Origin: Desulfonatronaceae bacterium UBA663
GTDB lineage: Bacteria > Desulfobacterota > Desulfovibrionia > Desulfovibrionales > Desulfonatronaceae
DNA: 13,424 nucleotides
Direction of reading: 5' to 3'
NCBI GenBank assembly: GCA_002299865.1
Contig: DBNV01000046.1
Coordinates: 1 to 13,424, forward strand
Shown: piece by piece, positions 1-5,735 of the stretch
Position numbering within the stretch: the stretch's first letter is position 1
Layout of the letters: every line of letters starts with the position of its first letter
Program-made: the position numbers and the translations under genes
The notes under the pieces: generated by a model
The model's input: only the letters and a program-made list of their open reading frames with translations
The model's database searches: none
Told to the model about the DNA's origin: nothing

Positions 1-41
1 TTCTCAAAAGCCGGCCGGAAGATGCGCATCAGACCGTTGAA

Positions 42-74
42 GCGCCCTTCCGCCGCTCGAAGCGGGAAGGGTGC
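42..74 (+). other. Stem-loop upstream of pth
   Basis: The arms CCCTTC (45-50) plus CCGCT (53-57) pair with AGCGG (61-65) plus GAAGGG (66-71) around a CGA loop, with a two-base bulge. Three more pairs, one of them G-T, extend the stem to 42 and 74. No T-run follows, so it is not a textbook intrinsic terminator. One frame entering from the left ends at a TGA at 38-40 just before the stem, so the hairpin may mark the 3' end of an upstream gene (rplY is usual here in relatives; this is inference) or shape the pth leader. Confidence 0.4.
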
Positions 75-95
75 CATAAACCCAGGTTCGATTTC

Positions 96-689
96 ATGGG
101 CGACGAGAGTTTCAAGGGCCTGATTGTCGGCCTGGGAAACCCCGGCCTTCAATATAGTCATACTCCCCACAATTTTGGATTCCTCGCCCTTGATGCCCTT
201 CTGGAATCCCCGCAGGGCCGATGGATGCGTACCTCCTGTCCGGCGCCCCGATGTGAGCTTTGGCGCGGCGTTCTGGACGGCCAAAAATGGCTTGCGGCCA
301 AGCCGTTGACCTATATGAATCTTAGCGGGATGGCCGTCGGGCCCCTGGCGGAATGGTACAAATTAGAGCCGGAGCAGATCCTCGTCATTCAGGATGAATT
401 AGATCTCCCGCTGGGCGTCATCCGATTCAAGCAAGGCGGTGGGACGGGAGGACACAAGGGCATTGCATCCGTCGCATCAGCCCTGGGCCGCACCTCTTTT
501 TTCCGCTTGCGTATCGGCATCGGGCGCCCGCTTCCAGGGATGGATCCGGCGGCCCATGTCTTGCGGTGCTTTTCCGAAACCGATCAAAATAAAATCGCCG
601 ATATTCTCTCCGAAGCTGTTGCCGCTTTAATCGCCTTTTGTCTGCAAGGGCACGTGAAGGCAATACAAATGCTGCATTCTCCTCGTTAA
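96..689 (+). CDS. pth: Peptidyl-tRNA hydrolase
   Basis: Cytosolic esterase that cleaves peptidyl-tRNA released from stalled ribosomes and so recycles tRNA. At 197 residues it matches the bacterial Pth family (about 190-200). Visible signatures are GLGNPG (12-17), the catalytic histidine in HNFGF (H25), YMNLSG with N75, and the DELDLPLG loop with D100, which corresponds to the aspartate that polarises the histidine in E. coli Pth. Two positions are less usual: the residue before the catalytic HN is proline (TPHN) where arginine is common, and GGHKG has lysine where E. coli has asparagine 114. The ATG at 96 places GLIVGLGNPG near the N-terminus as expected; only a weak AGGT (84-87) precedes it. 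The order pth-carD-rho fits Desulfovibrio relatives. Identity is very secure. Confidence 0.97.
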   Translation: MGDESFKGLIVGLGNPGLQYSHTPHNFGFLALDALLESPQGRWMRTSCPAPRCELWRGVLDGQKWLAAKPLTYMNLSGMAVGPLAEWYKLEPEQILVIQDELDLPLGVIRFKQGGGTGGHKGIASVASALGRTSFFRLRIGIGRPLPGMDPAAHVLRCFSETDQNKIADILSEAVAALIAFCLQGHVKAIQMLHSPR

Positions 690-739
690 CCGGATCTTTA
701 GTGGCGGCAATTCTCCAAGATTTCGGCATGGACTCTTTC

Positions 740-769
740 TTGACTTCAGGGTATTGTGAAAAATATCGT
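740..769 (+). promoter_or_regulatory. Likely sigma-70 promoter of carD
   Basis: TTGACT at 740-745 (5 of 6 to the -35 consensus) is followed after 18 bases by TATCGT at 764-769 (4 of 6 to -10). Transcription would start near 776, giving a leader of about 44 bases before the carD GTG at 820. The position inside the 130 bp pth-carD gap supports it. There is no experimental evidence. Confidence 0.45.
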
Positions 770-819
770 TTGGCTGATAGGTTATGGATCCCCGCAGTGC
801 CCTACCAGGAGAGAGAAAC

Positions 820-1344
820 GTGTTCTCGGTGAATGATTTAGTCGCCTACCCCGCTCAGGGCGTTGGGAAAATAGAAAAAATCGAAAGCCAGAGCATCGGC
901 GGCTGTCTGACGGAGTTGTACATGGTCCGCATCCTGAGCAACAACGTCATGGTCATGGTGCCTGTAAAAAATGCCGTCAACGTCGGGTTGCGCGCCCTCA
1001 GCACCACGAAACAGGCGCTGGAAATCCTGCGATATATCCAAGATCGTTCGGACTTCACCGGCTATACCGGACAGAACTGGAACAGGCGCTACAGGGAATA
1101 CTCCGAGAAGCTCAAGAGCCATGATCTGCACGACGTGGCGTACGTGCTCAAGGAATTGATCCTCATCGGCAGGGACAAGGAACTCTCCTTTGGCGAGCGG
1201 CGTCTTTTGGAACAAGCATTGCAGCTCATCACGACTGAACTTGCATTCACCCTCAAAAGCACCCCGGAAAACATCCGGTCGGATATTCATGCTTTTTTCG
1301 ATGATATTCTCAAACCTGCTGCGGACGATGCGCCGGAAGCATAA
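820..1344 (+). CDS. carD: CarD-family RNA polymerase-binding regulator
   Basis: CarD/CdnL proteins bind the RNA polymerase beta subunit through an N-terminal Tudor-like domain and stabilise open promoter complexes with a C-terminal helical domain. Here the N-terminal domain starts with FSVNDLVAYPAQGVGKIEKI and includes VRILSNNVMVMVPV; the helical half contains SGQNW-like YTGQNWNRRYREYSEK and KELSFGERRLLEQAL, both typical of the family. I chose the GTG at 820 because AGGAGAG (807-813) sits 6 bases before it and the protein then begins exactly at the domain. The in-frame ATG at 784 would add 12 residues with no good ribosome site. Length is 174 residues, slightly longer than usual, with an acidic Ala/Asp/Glu tail. 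The frame stays open for 22 more codons after the TAA (see findings). It has its own candidate promoter after pth. Confidence 0.93.
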   Translation: MFSVNDLVAYPAQGVGKIEKIESQSIGGCLTELYMVRILSNNVMVMVPVKNAVNVGLRALSTTKQALEILRYIQDRSDFTGYTGQNWNRRYREYSEKLKSHDLHDVAYVLKELILIGRDKELSFGERRLLEQALQLITTELAFTLKSTPENIRSDIHAFFDDILKPAADDAPEA

Positions 1345-1374
1345 TCTTTCTGCAATGGTGAAGATGACTTTTTA

Positions 1375-1410
1375 GCGGATGCGGCGGATGCGGCGAATGC
1401 GGCGAATGCG
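1375..1410 (+). repeat. Four 9-bp tandem repeats after carD
   Basis: Four perfect-length units run head to tail: GCGGATGCG twice (1375-1392), then GCGAATGCG twice (1393-1410). The only difference between the pairs is one G/A change. The repeat lies in the carD reading frame beyond its stop codon, reading Ala-Asp-Ala or Ala-Asn-Ala per unit, and is followed directly by TAATGA. Such a repeat can vary in copy number by slippage without shifting the frame. Confidence 0.9.
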
Positions 1411-1460
1411 TAATGATCTCTGAAAATGGGACAAACTAATCACCGCCATTCGGCAAGTGT

Positions 1461-1535
1461 TCTTGTCATGATATATTCTTTCTAAAGAGTTTCGTTGATG
1501 GAGCTCTTGTCATAGTTTCCGTTTCAGGCTATCTG
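1461..1535 (+). promoter_or_regulatory. Candidate promoters in the rho leader
   Basis: The 9-mer TCTTGTCAT occurs twice in direct orientation, at 1461-1469 and 1505-1513. Each copy holds TTGTCA (5 of 6 to a -35 box). The second is followed after 17 bases by TATCTG (1530-1535, 3 of 6). The first merges into TGATATATT (1469-1477), an extended -10 with TATATT at 1472. Either would give rho a leader of about 400 bases. Both are weak predictions. Confidence 0.25.
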
Positions 1536-1711
1536 CGAACAACCTTTACCGCTACCGCGTACGTAAAAGCAATCAAGCTTTCTGCTATATATTTTCCCTC
1601 TGGCGTACCCGTGAAATTCTTGTTCAGGGCTTGCCTTTCTTTCTCATTCAGGATCGTGATGTTAAATACATTGGCAACTATCCTTTTTTTGCGTTCATTT
1701 TTCGTAACCAT
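1529..1711 (-). CDS. Small hypothetical protein, 60 residues
   Basis: I do not recognise this protein. It is a basic 60-residue ORF on the opposite strand from carD and rho, beginning MVTKNERKKRIVANVFNI and ending AVAVKVVRR. It has a charged N-terminus, a middle with NEKERQALNKNF that could form a helix, and a C-terminal stretch rich in Ala, Val, Ile and Phe. No signal peptide or cysteine pair is evident. Base composition is clearly more AT-rich than its neighbours, which could mean recent acquisition or simply non-coding DNA. Upstream on its strand is GGAG, but it lies about 13-15 bases from the ATG and inside a stem-loop (1713-1732), so the ribosome site is poor or hidden. It could be a chance ORF. 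Confidence 0.3.
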   Translation of the reverse strand: MVTKNERKKRIVANVFNITILNEKERQALNKNFTGTPEGKYIAESLIAFTYAVAVKVVRR

Positions 1712-1712
1712 C

Positions 1713-1732
1713 AGCTGGAGTCAGCTCCGGCT
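1713..1732. other. Stem-loop at the 5' end of the small minus-strand ORF
   Basis: AGCTGGAG (1713-1720) pairs with CTCCGGCT (1725-1732) over a TCAG loop, eight pairs with one G-T. It begins two bases upstream of the 60-residue ORF's start codon and encloses its only GGAG. No T-run follows on either strand. Confidence 0.5.
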
Positions 1733-1858
1733 TTCCATGCAAGGACTGTAATAGTTCAAGGCAGTTCTTCATTTTTCTTTAAGCAAATCCTCTCGTAGAG
1801 ATTGAATCTTCTCACTGATCTTTTTCGATAACCCATAGTTTTTCAAGAAAGCTCAACC

Positions 1859-1873
1859 TCTCCCAAGGGGAGA
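1859..1873 (+). other. Small hairpin in the rho leader
   Basis: TCTCCC (1859-1864) and GGGAGA (1868-1873) form a six-pair stem with an AAG loop, followed a few bases later by CTTCCTTTTGTT. It resembles a weak attenuator about 70 bases before the rho start. Rho genes are often autoregulated, so a leader element is plausible, but this stem is short and the T-run is broken. Confidence 0.25.
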
Positions 1874-1944
1874 CTGTGCTTCCTTTTGTTAATGATGCAA
1901 CAAACCCGTTCACCGCAAAGGAGATCCAGCTCAAGGGAACCGCT

Positions 1945-3192
1945 ATGAATCTGTCCGAATTAAAAACAAAACCCATGCATGAATTGACCGATCTGGCCGC
2001 GCAGTTCAAGGTCGAAAACCCCAGCAACCTGCGCAAACAGGAGTTGATCTTCGCCTTGCTCCAGGCCTGCGCTTCACAGAATGGTTCCATCTTTGGCGAG
2101 GGGGTCTTGGAGATCCTGCCCGACGGGTTCGGTTTTCTCAGGTCGCAGACGTACAGCTACATGCCCGGTCCTGACGACATCTATGTTTCTCCATCCCAAA
2201 TTCGTCGTTTCGGCCTGCGCACCGGCGACGTCATCTCCGGGCAGATTCGTCCGCCAAAGGACGGGGAACGGTATTTCGCCCTGCTGAAAGTCAAGGAAAT
2301 CGGCTTCGCCTCGCCGGAAAAATCCAAACAACTGGTCCTGTTCGACAACCTGACGCCCATTTATCCAAACAAACGCTTCGTCATTGAAAACGGCAAAGAG
2401 AATTACGCCTCTCGCATCATAGATCTGCTGACTCCCATAGGCATGGGCCAACGCGGTCTGATCGTCGCCCCGCCCCGCACCGGAAAAACCATTCTGTTGC
2501 AAACCATCGCCAACTCCATCAACGCCAATCACCCCGATATCTATCTCATCGTGCTGCTGATCGACGAGCGGCCGGAAGAAGTCACGGACATGGAGCGCAC
2601 CGTTCGCGCCGAGGTAGTCAGTTCCACCTTTGACGAACCGCCCACGCGCCACGTCCAGGTGGCTGAAATGGTCCTGGAAAAAGCCAAGCGCCTTGTGGAG
2701 CGAAAATACGACGTGGTCATCTTGTTGGACAGCATCACCCGTCTCGGCCGTGCGTACAACACCGTCACCCCTTCCTCCGGAAGGGTCCTTTCGGGAGGCT
2801 TGGATGCCAACGCCTTGCAACGACCCAAACGCCTTTTCGGCGCGGCTAGGAACATCGAGCAGGGCGGCAGCTTGAGCATTATCGCCACAGCCTTGATCGA
2901 CACCGGCTCACGCATGGACGAGGTAATCTTCGAGGAATTCAAAGGCACCGGCAACATGGAGATCTATCTAGACAGACACCTTGCGGACAAGCGCGTCTTC
3001 CCGGCCATCGACATCAACAGATCAGGCACCCGCAAGGAAGAACTGCTTCTGGACGAGGATGTGCTCAACCGCGTCTGGATCCTGCGCAAAGTGCTCGCCC
3101 CCATGAACACCCTCGACTCCATGGAGTTTCTCCTGGGAAAAATGAAGGGCAGCAAAAGCAACCGGGAATTCCTGGACATGATGAACAAATAA
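1945..3192 (+). CDS. rho: Transcription termination factor Rho
   Basis: Hexameric RNA-dependent ATPase that loads on C-rich nascent RNA, translocates and dissociates RNA polymerase. At 415 residues it is full length (E. coli 419). In order: an N-terminal helical domain starting MNLSELKTKPMHELTDLA; the RNA-binding cold-shock-like domain with the RNP1 motif GFGFLR (61-66); Walker A APPRTGKT (175-182); LLIDERPEEVTDM (204-216); Walker B VVILLD (257-262) followed by SITRLGRAYN; and the Q and R loop region through GGLDANALQRPKRLFGAARN. I chose the ATG at 1945 because AAGGG (1933-1937) lies 7 bases before it and the protein then starts like other Rho proteins; the upstream in-frame GTG at 1876 would add 23 unrelated residues. 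The 600 bp spacer before it may hold its promoter and leader controls. No key residue appears lost. Confidence 0.98.
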   Translation: MNLSELKTKPMHELTDLAAQFKVENPSNLRKQELIFALLQACASQNGSIFGEGVLEILPDGFGFLRSQTYSYMPGPDDIYVSPSQIRRFGLRTGDVISGQIRPPKDGERYFALLKVKEIGFASPEKSKQLVLFDNLTPIYPNKRFVIENGKENYASRIIDLLTPIGMGQRGLIVAPPRTGKTILLQTIANSINANHPDIYLIVLLIDERPEEVTDMERTVRAEVVSSTFDEPPTRHVQVAEMVLEKAKRLVERKYDVVILLDSITRLGRAYNTVTPSSGRVLSGGLDANALQRPKRLFGAARNIEQGGSLSIIATALIDTGSRMDEVIFEEFKGTGNMEIYLDRHLADKRVFPAIDINRSGTRKEELLLDEDVLNRVWILRKVLAPMNTLDSMEFLLGKMKGSKSNREFLDMMNK

Positions 3193-3260
3193 CGGTTTGC
3201 TCTCCGGCTGCCGATACTTGCCGGTCGAGGTTGCCTGCTCTCTGTTTCTGTCTTATTCTT

Positions 3261-4751
3261 ATGGGCATGCTTCTCTTTCCTCACACACCGCAACGCCGCT
3301 CCAGACGATGGTTTCGGTACTGCTTGTCCCGGCCGCGAAAACCCTTGTCGTCCGGCCTGGGCATTGGCGTCCTGTGCTGCATACTCTGTTTCTTCCTGTT
3401 GCTTCATGGCCTTGCGCCTAGCAAGGCCATGGCGCTTCTGAATTTCGGACAATTCACAATTTCCGATGAAATCGAACTGGGCCGCAAGTTCAACATTCTG
3501 ATCCGCTCCCGCCTGCCTCTGGTGGAGGATCCGGAAATACTCGCCTACATCCAGGACGTAACGGATCGATTGCAGCGTCAAATGCCGCCGCAACCTTTTC
3601 CCATAACGGTCGGAGTGATCCGCAACAAAGCGCTCAATGCCTTTGCGGGTCCTGGAGGACACATATTCCTCCATGCCGGCCTGTTCCAGCATCTGGAAGA
3701 CGAGTCTGCCTTTGTCGGAGTGCTGGCCCACGAACTGGCCCATGTTTCGCAACGCCATATCGCCTCCCAAATTGAAAAAAGCCAATGGGCGAGCATCGGG
3801 GCCTTGCTTGGCGTATTGGCTGGGGCCATGCTCGGAGGAGATGCCGGAGCAGCCTTGCTCTACGGTTCTCTGGCCGGCGGACAGAGCGCCGTGCTCTCCT
3901 TCAGTCGGGAGGACGAGCGCGAGGCGGACCAGGTGGGCATGAATTATCTCGTCGGCGCGGGCTTCAGACCTCAAGGCATGGTCCAATCTCTTGAAACCAT
4001 CCGCAGGCTGAGGTGGTTGGGCGGTCCCATATCTACCCATCTCAGCACCCATCCGGGGGTGGACGAGCGCATTTCCTACCTGAAGGATCGGGTGGACCAA
4101 ATGCCCGAATATCTTCGCCAACGCGAGGAGAACAACCGCGCTTATCATCGTGCGCGGATGTTGGTCATGGCCAGGTATGTCGAACCGAAAAAGGCCCTGG
4201 CTTTTTTCCACCGCGAGGGACTTGATCAATGCTTGGACACCCTGGGACGGGCCATTGTCCTTAACCGCAAGAACAGAATAACCGAAGCGCGGGAAGCCTT
4301 TGACCAATCTCTGGCCTGCGCTCCCGACGATCCGCTTCTGCTGCGCGAGGCCGGGGCCTTTTTCCTGCTCCAGGGCGATTTCGATCTGGCGGCTGATCTG
4401 CTGCAAAAAGCCGTCCTGCGCAATCCGAGGGACCAGATGGCTTTATACCACTATGCCCGCACCCTGGTCGCCCTGGACCAGCGGGAGCAAGCCATCCCGC
4501 TGTTGCAGCGCATCATCGCGCAGTTGCCGGAACAGCCCACGGTCCATGCCTATCTGGGCAGACTGCTGGGCCAGGAAGGACGTATTTTCCCGGCCCATCT
4601 CCATCTTGGATACGCCTCCATTTATGCCAATGACAAGAAACAGGCCGACTTTCACATCCAACGGGCCGCGGAAAACGCACGCTCTGAGCGGGACCGGGAA
4701 GATCTCGAAAAGCTGAAACGGGTGTACAAAGAACGCGAGCAGTTTTGGTAA
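3261..4751 (+). CDS. Exported M48 zinc metallopeptidase with TPR-like repeats
   Basis: Probable periplasmic or membrane-anchored metalloprotease of the BepA/YfgC type, which in other Gram-negatives degrades or chaperones misassembled outer-membrane proteins. Numbering from the ATG at 3261, a basic N-terminus is followed by a hydrophobic segment (about 31-50) ending SKAMA, a likely signal or anchor. The zinc site is HELAH at 157-161, with the third ligand in the EREAD motif (E219). After the protease domain, helical repeats rich in Ala and Leu with spacing typical of TPR begin near residue 320 and run to about 455, ending in a charged helix. The start is uncertain: a TTG at 3231 and an ATG at 3267 are in frame and none has a good ribosome site. 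It follows rho by about 70 bases with no clear terminator, so co-transcription is possible. The family is secure, the exact substrate unknown. Confidence 0.9.
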   Translation: MGMLLFPHTPQRRSRRWFRYCLSRPRKPLSSGLGIGVLCCILCFFLLLHGLAPSKAMALLNFGQFTISDEIELGRKFNILIRSRLPLVEDPEILAYIQDVTDRLQRQMPPQPFPITVGVIRNKALNAFAGPGGHIFLHAGLFQHLEDESAFVGVLAHELAHVSQRHIASQIEKSQWASIGALLGVLAGAMLGGDAGAALLYGSLAGGQSAVLSFSREDEREADQVGMNYLVGAGFRPQGMVQSLETIRRLRWLGGPISTHLSTHPGVDERISYLKDRVDQMPEYLRQREENNRAYHRARMLVMARYVEPKKALAFFHREGLDQCLDTLGRAIVLNRKNRITEAREAFDQSLACAPDDPLLLREAGAFFLLQGDFDLAADLLQKAVLRNPRDQMALYHYARTLVALDQREQAIPLLQRIIAQLPEQPTVHAYLGRLLGQEGRIFPAHLHLGYASIYANDKKQADFHIQRAAENARSERDREDLEKLKRVYKEREQFW

Positions 4752-4804
4752 GCGCCCTGTGAACCGTCGCAACCAGTCACACCGCAAAAGACAATGATTT
4801 TACA

Positions 4805-4858
4805 TTTTTGCAAAGTACTAGTAATCCATGCAAACATAAACTGCAAAAAATTACAGTA
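4805..4858 (+). repeat. Interlocked inverted repeats and three TGCAAA copies
   Basis: TTTTTGCA (4805-4812) is the exact complement of TGCAAAAA (4842-4849). TACTAGTAAT (4816-4825) pairs with ATTACAGTA (4850-4858) with one bulged base. The two helices cross, as in a pseudoknot, or compete. TGCAAA also occurs three times in direct orientation, at 4809, 4829 and 4842. It may be an operator, the 3' end of the M48 transcript, or a structured RNA. Confidence 0.4.
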
Positions 4859-5062
4859 TTGGGATTTTTCGACTTCCAACCCGGCTATGTTACGAAAATG
4901 TATGCCTTGCGCGTCAAAACGACCCCAGAAAAATGACAATGCCGGAATTCGCGTGCAATCCCTGTCAAACGAACAATCACCGCCCGATAAAGACCAGGAC
5001 TTTAGGAAATGCAAAGCAGGCGGCAGGGCCTCCGCACCGGACCACGGACAGGACGCCGGGCC

Positions 5063-5091
5063 TGTACATTGGAATCGATATCGTGTATCAT
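5063..5091 (+). promoter_or_regulatory. Candidate distal promoter of yajC-secDF
   Basis: TGTACA (5063-5068, 4 of 6) and TATCAT (5086-5091, 5 of 6) are separated by 17 bases. A start near 5098 would leave a leader of about 130 bases before yajC. Confidence 0.35.
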
Positions 5092-5132
5092 CTTAGTTTG
5101 CGCAGTTGTCGTTAAACAGCCACAAATCAGCG

Positions 5133-5161
5133 TTGACATCCCTCTCGTCCCGTCCTGAAAA
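5133..5161 (+). promoter_or_regulatory. Candidate proximal promoter of yajC-secDF
   Basis: A perfect -35 box TTGACA (5133-5138) is followed after 17 bases by TGAAAA (5156-5161), a weak -10. The start would lie near 5168, about 60 bases before the yajC ATG. The excellent -35 and poor -10 might suit an activator. Confidence 0.35.
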
Positions 5162-5230
5162 GGTCGCGTCAGCAAGAGGTCGGCATGCGCGGCTGCATTT
5201 TTCAACCATTAAGACGTTCAAGGAGCATCT

Positions 5231-5578
5231 ATGTTTTTCGAACCCTCCCTGGCCTTTGCCATGGGCACCTCCGGGGCCGAAGGCCAAGGCAACCCCCTCG
5301 TGGCGTTTATCCCGTTGATTGTCATGTTCGCCATTTTCTACTTCTTGCTGATCAGACCCCAGCAAAAAAAGACCAAAGAGCACAGGGAAGTCCTCGCCAA
5401 TCTGAAAAAAGGCGATTACGTCATCACGACCGGGGGATTGTACGGACGGATCTATTCCATTGCCGAGGACGTTCTGACCCTGGAGATCAGCGACAACCTC
5501 AAGGTCAAGACGAACCGGAACTACATCGCGGAGTTGGCCGACCCCGGGCAAAAACCCGTGAGCAGGGATCCCAAATGA
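5231..5578 (+). CDS. yajC: Preprotein translocase subunit YajC
   Basis: Small inner-membrane partner of SecD and SecF in the Sec translocon holo-complex. The 115 residues begin with a short periplasmic N-terminus, one transmembrane segment (about 22-42, ending FYFLLIRPQQKK), and a cytosolic domain with the family pattern LKKGDYVITTGGLYGRI and a conserved basic RPQQKK just after the membrane. AAGGAG (5220-5225) lies 5 bases before the ATG. It is the first gene of a yajC-secD-secF operon, the usual arrangement. A 157 bp gap, unusually long for this operon, separates it from secD and holds a hairpin and a possible small ORF that overlaps the yajC stop codon. Confidence 0.96.
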   Translation: MFFEPSLAFAMGTSGAEGQGNPLVAFIPLIVMFAIFYFLLIRPQQKKTKEHREVLANLKKGDYVITTGGLYGRIYSIAEDVLTLEISDNLKVKTNRNYIAELADPGQKPVSRDPK

Positions 5579-5700
5579 GCTTTTTACGGGCCCTTCTTTG
5601 TTGTTCCCGCGCCTTGGAAAGCAACGCTTTCCAAGGCCACGCGCCGGGAAGCGGTGCTTTCTCTTGCCGGATCTGCACCGGACTTTTGATTTTGGCTTGA
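5575..5700 (+). CDS. Possible 41-residue leader ORF between yajC and secD
   Basis: An ATG at 5575 overlaps the yajC TGA as ATGA, with AGGGA (5564-5568) six bases upstream, an arrangement typical of translational coupling. The predicted peptide starts MSFLRALLCCSRAL, a short basic-hydrophobic segment, carries four cysteines, and ends ICTGLLILA before a TGA at 5698-5700. A perfect 12-bp hairpin lies inside it, and a strong GAGGAGG follows five bases after its stop. Leader peptides that sense Sec export control secA (SecM, E. coli) and secDF2 (VemP, Vibrio), so a similar role is conceivable, but no similarity to either is visible. The same frame is also open through yajC (5185-5700), so openness alone is weak evidence. 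Codon use is mixed. Confidence 0.25.
   Translation: MSFLRALLCCSRALESNAFQGHAPGSGAFSCRICTGLLILA
5611..5637 (+). other. Perfect 12-bp hairpin between yajC and secD
   Basis: GCCTTGGAAAGC (5611-5622) and GCTTTCCAAGGC (5626-5637) are exact complements with an AAC loop. CCCG (5606-5609) and CGGG (5645-5648) can add an outer stem. No T-run follows, so it is more likely an RNA stability, processing or translation-control element than a terminator. Confidence 0.8.
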
Positions 5701-5735
5701 ATTTGAGGAGGCACTCTGTTTAAGGTCATGATCCA

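Larger units (their letters stand above)
4752..5230 (+). other. Intergenic spacer between the M48 gene and yajC
   Basis: No convincing gene is seen in this 479 bp spacer. The first half (to about 4960) is markedly AT-richer than the flanks and holds the inverted repeats described separately; the second half holds two promoter-like pairs. Open frames here are short, have erratic codon use and lack ribosome sites. I looked for tRNA, 4.5S RNA and tmRNA signatures and found none. Confidence 0.5.

Noticed and set aside
1..95. Tail of an upstream gene such as rplY
   Set aside because: One frame ends at 38-40, but 12 codons are too few to recognise any protein, so it is not listed as a gene.
784..819. 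Longer CarD from an ATG at 784
   Set aside because: No ribosome site before it; AGGAGAG fits the GTG at 820 and the domain starts there.
1876..1944. N-terminal extension of Rho from a GTG
   Set aside because: The 23 residues do not match Rho N-termini, and the ATG at 1945 has a better-spaced ribosome site.
2074..2820. 248-codon minus-strand frame
   Set aside because: Antisense to the Rho RNA-binding and ATPase domains; no motif.
2964..4406. 480-codon open frame on the minus strand
   Set aside because: Antisense shadow of rho's end and the M48 protease, with no recognisable motif.
4652..5115. Several 60-120 codon frames in the M48-yajC spacer
   Set aside because: No ribosome sites, irregular codon use and overlap with promoter-like and repeat sequence.
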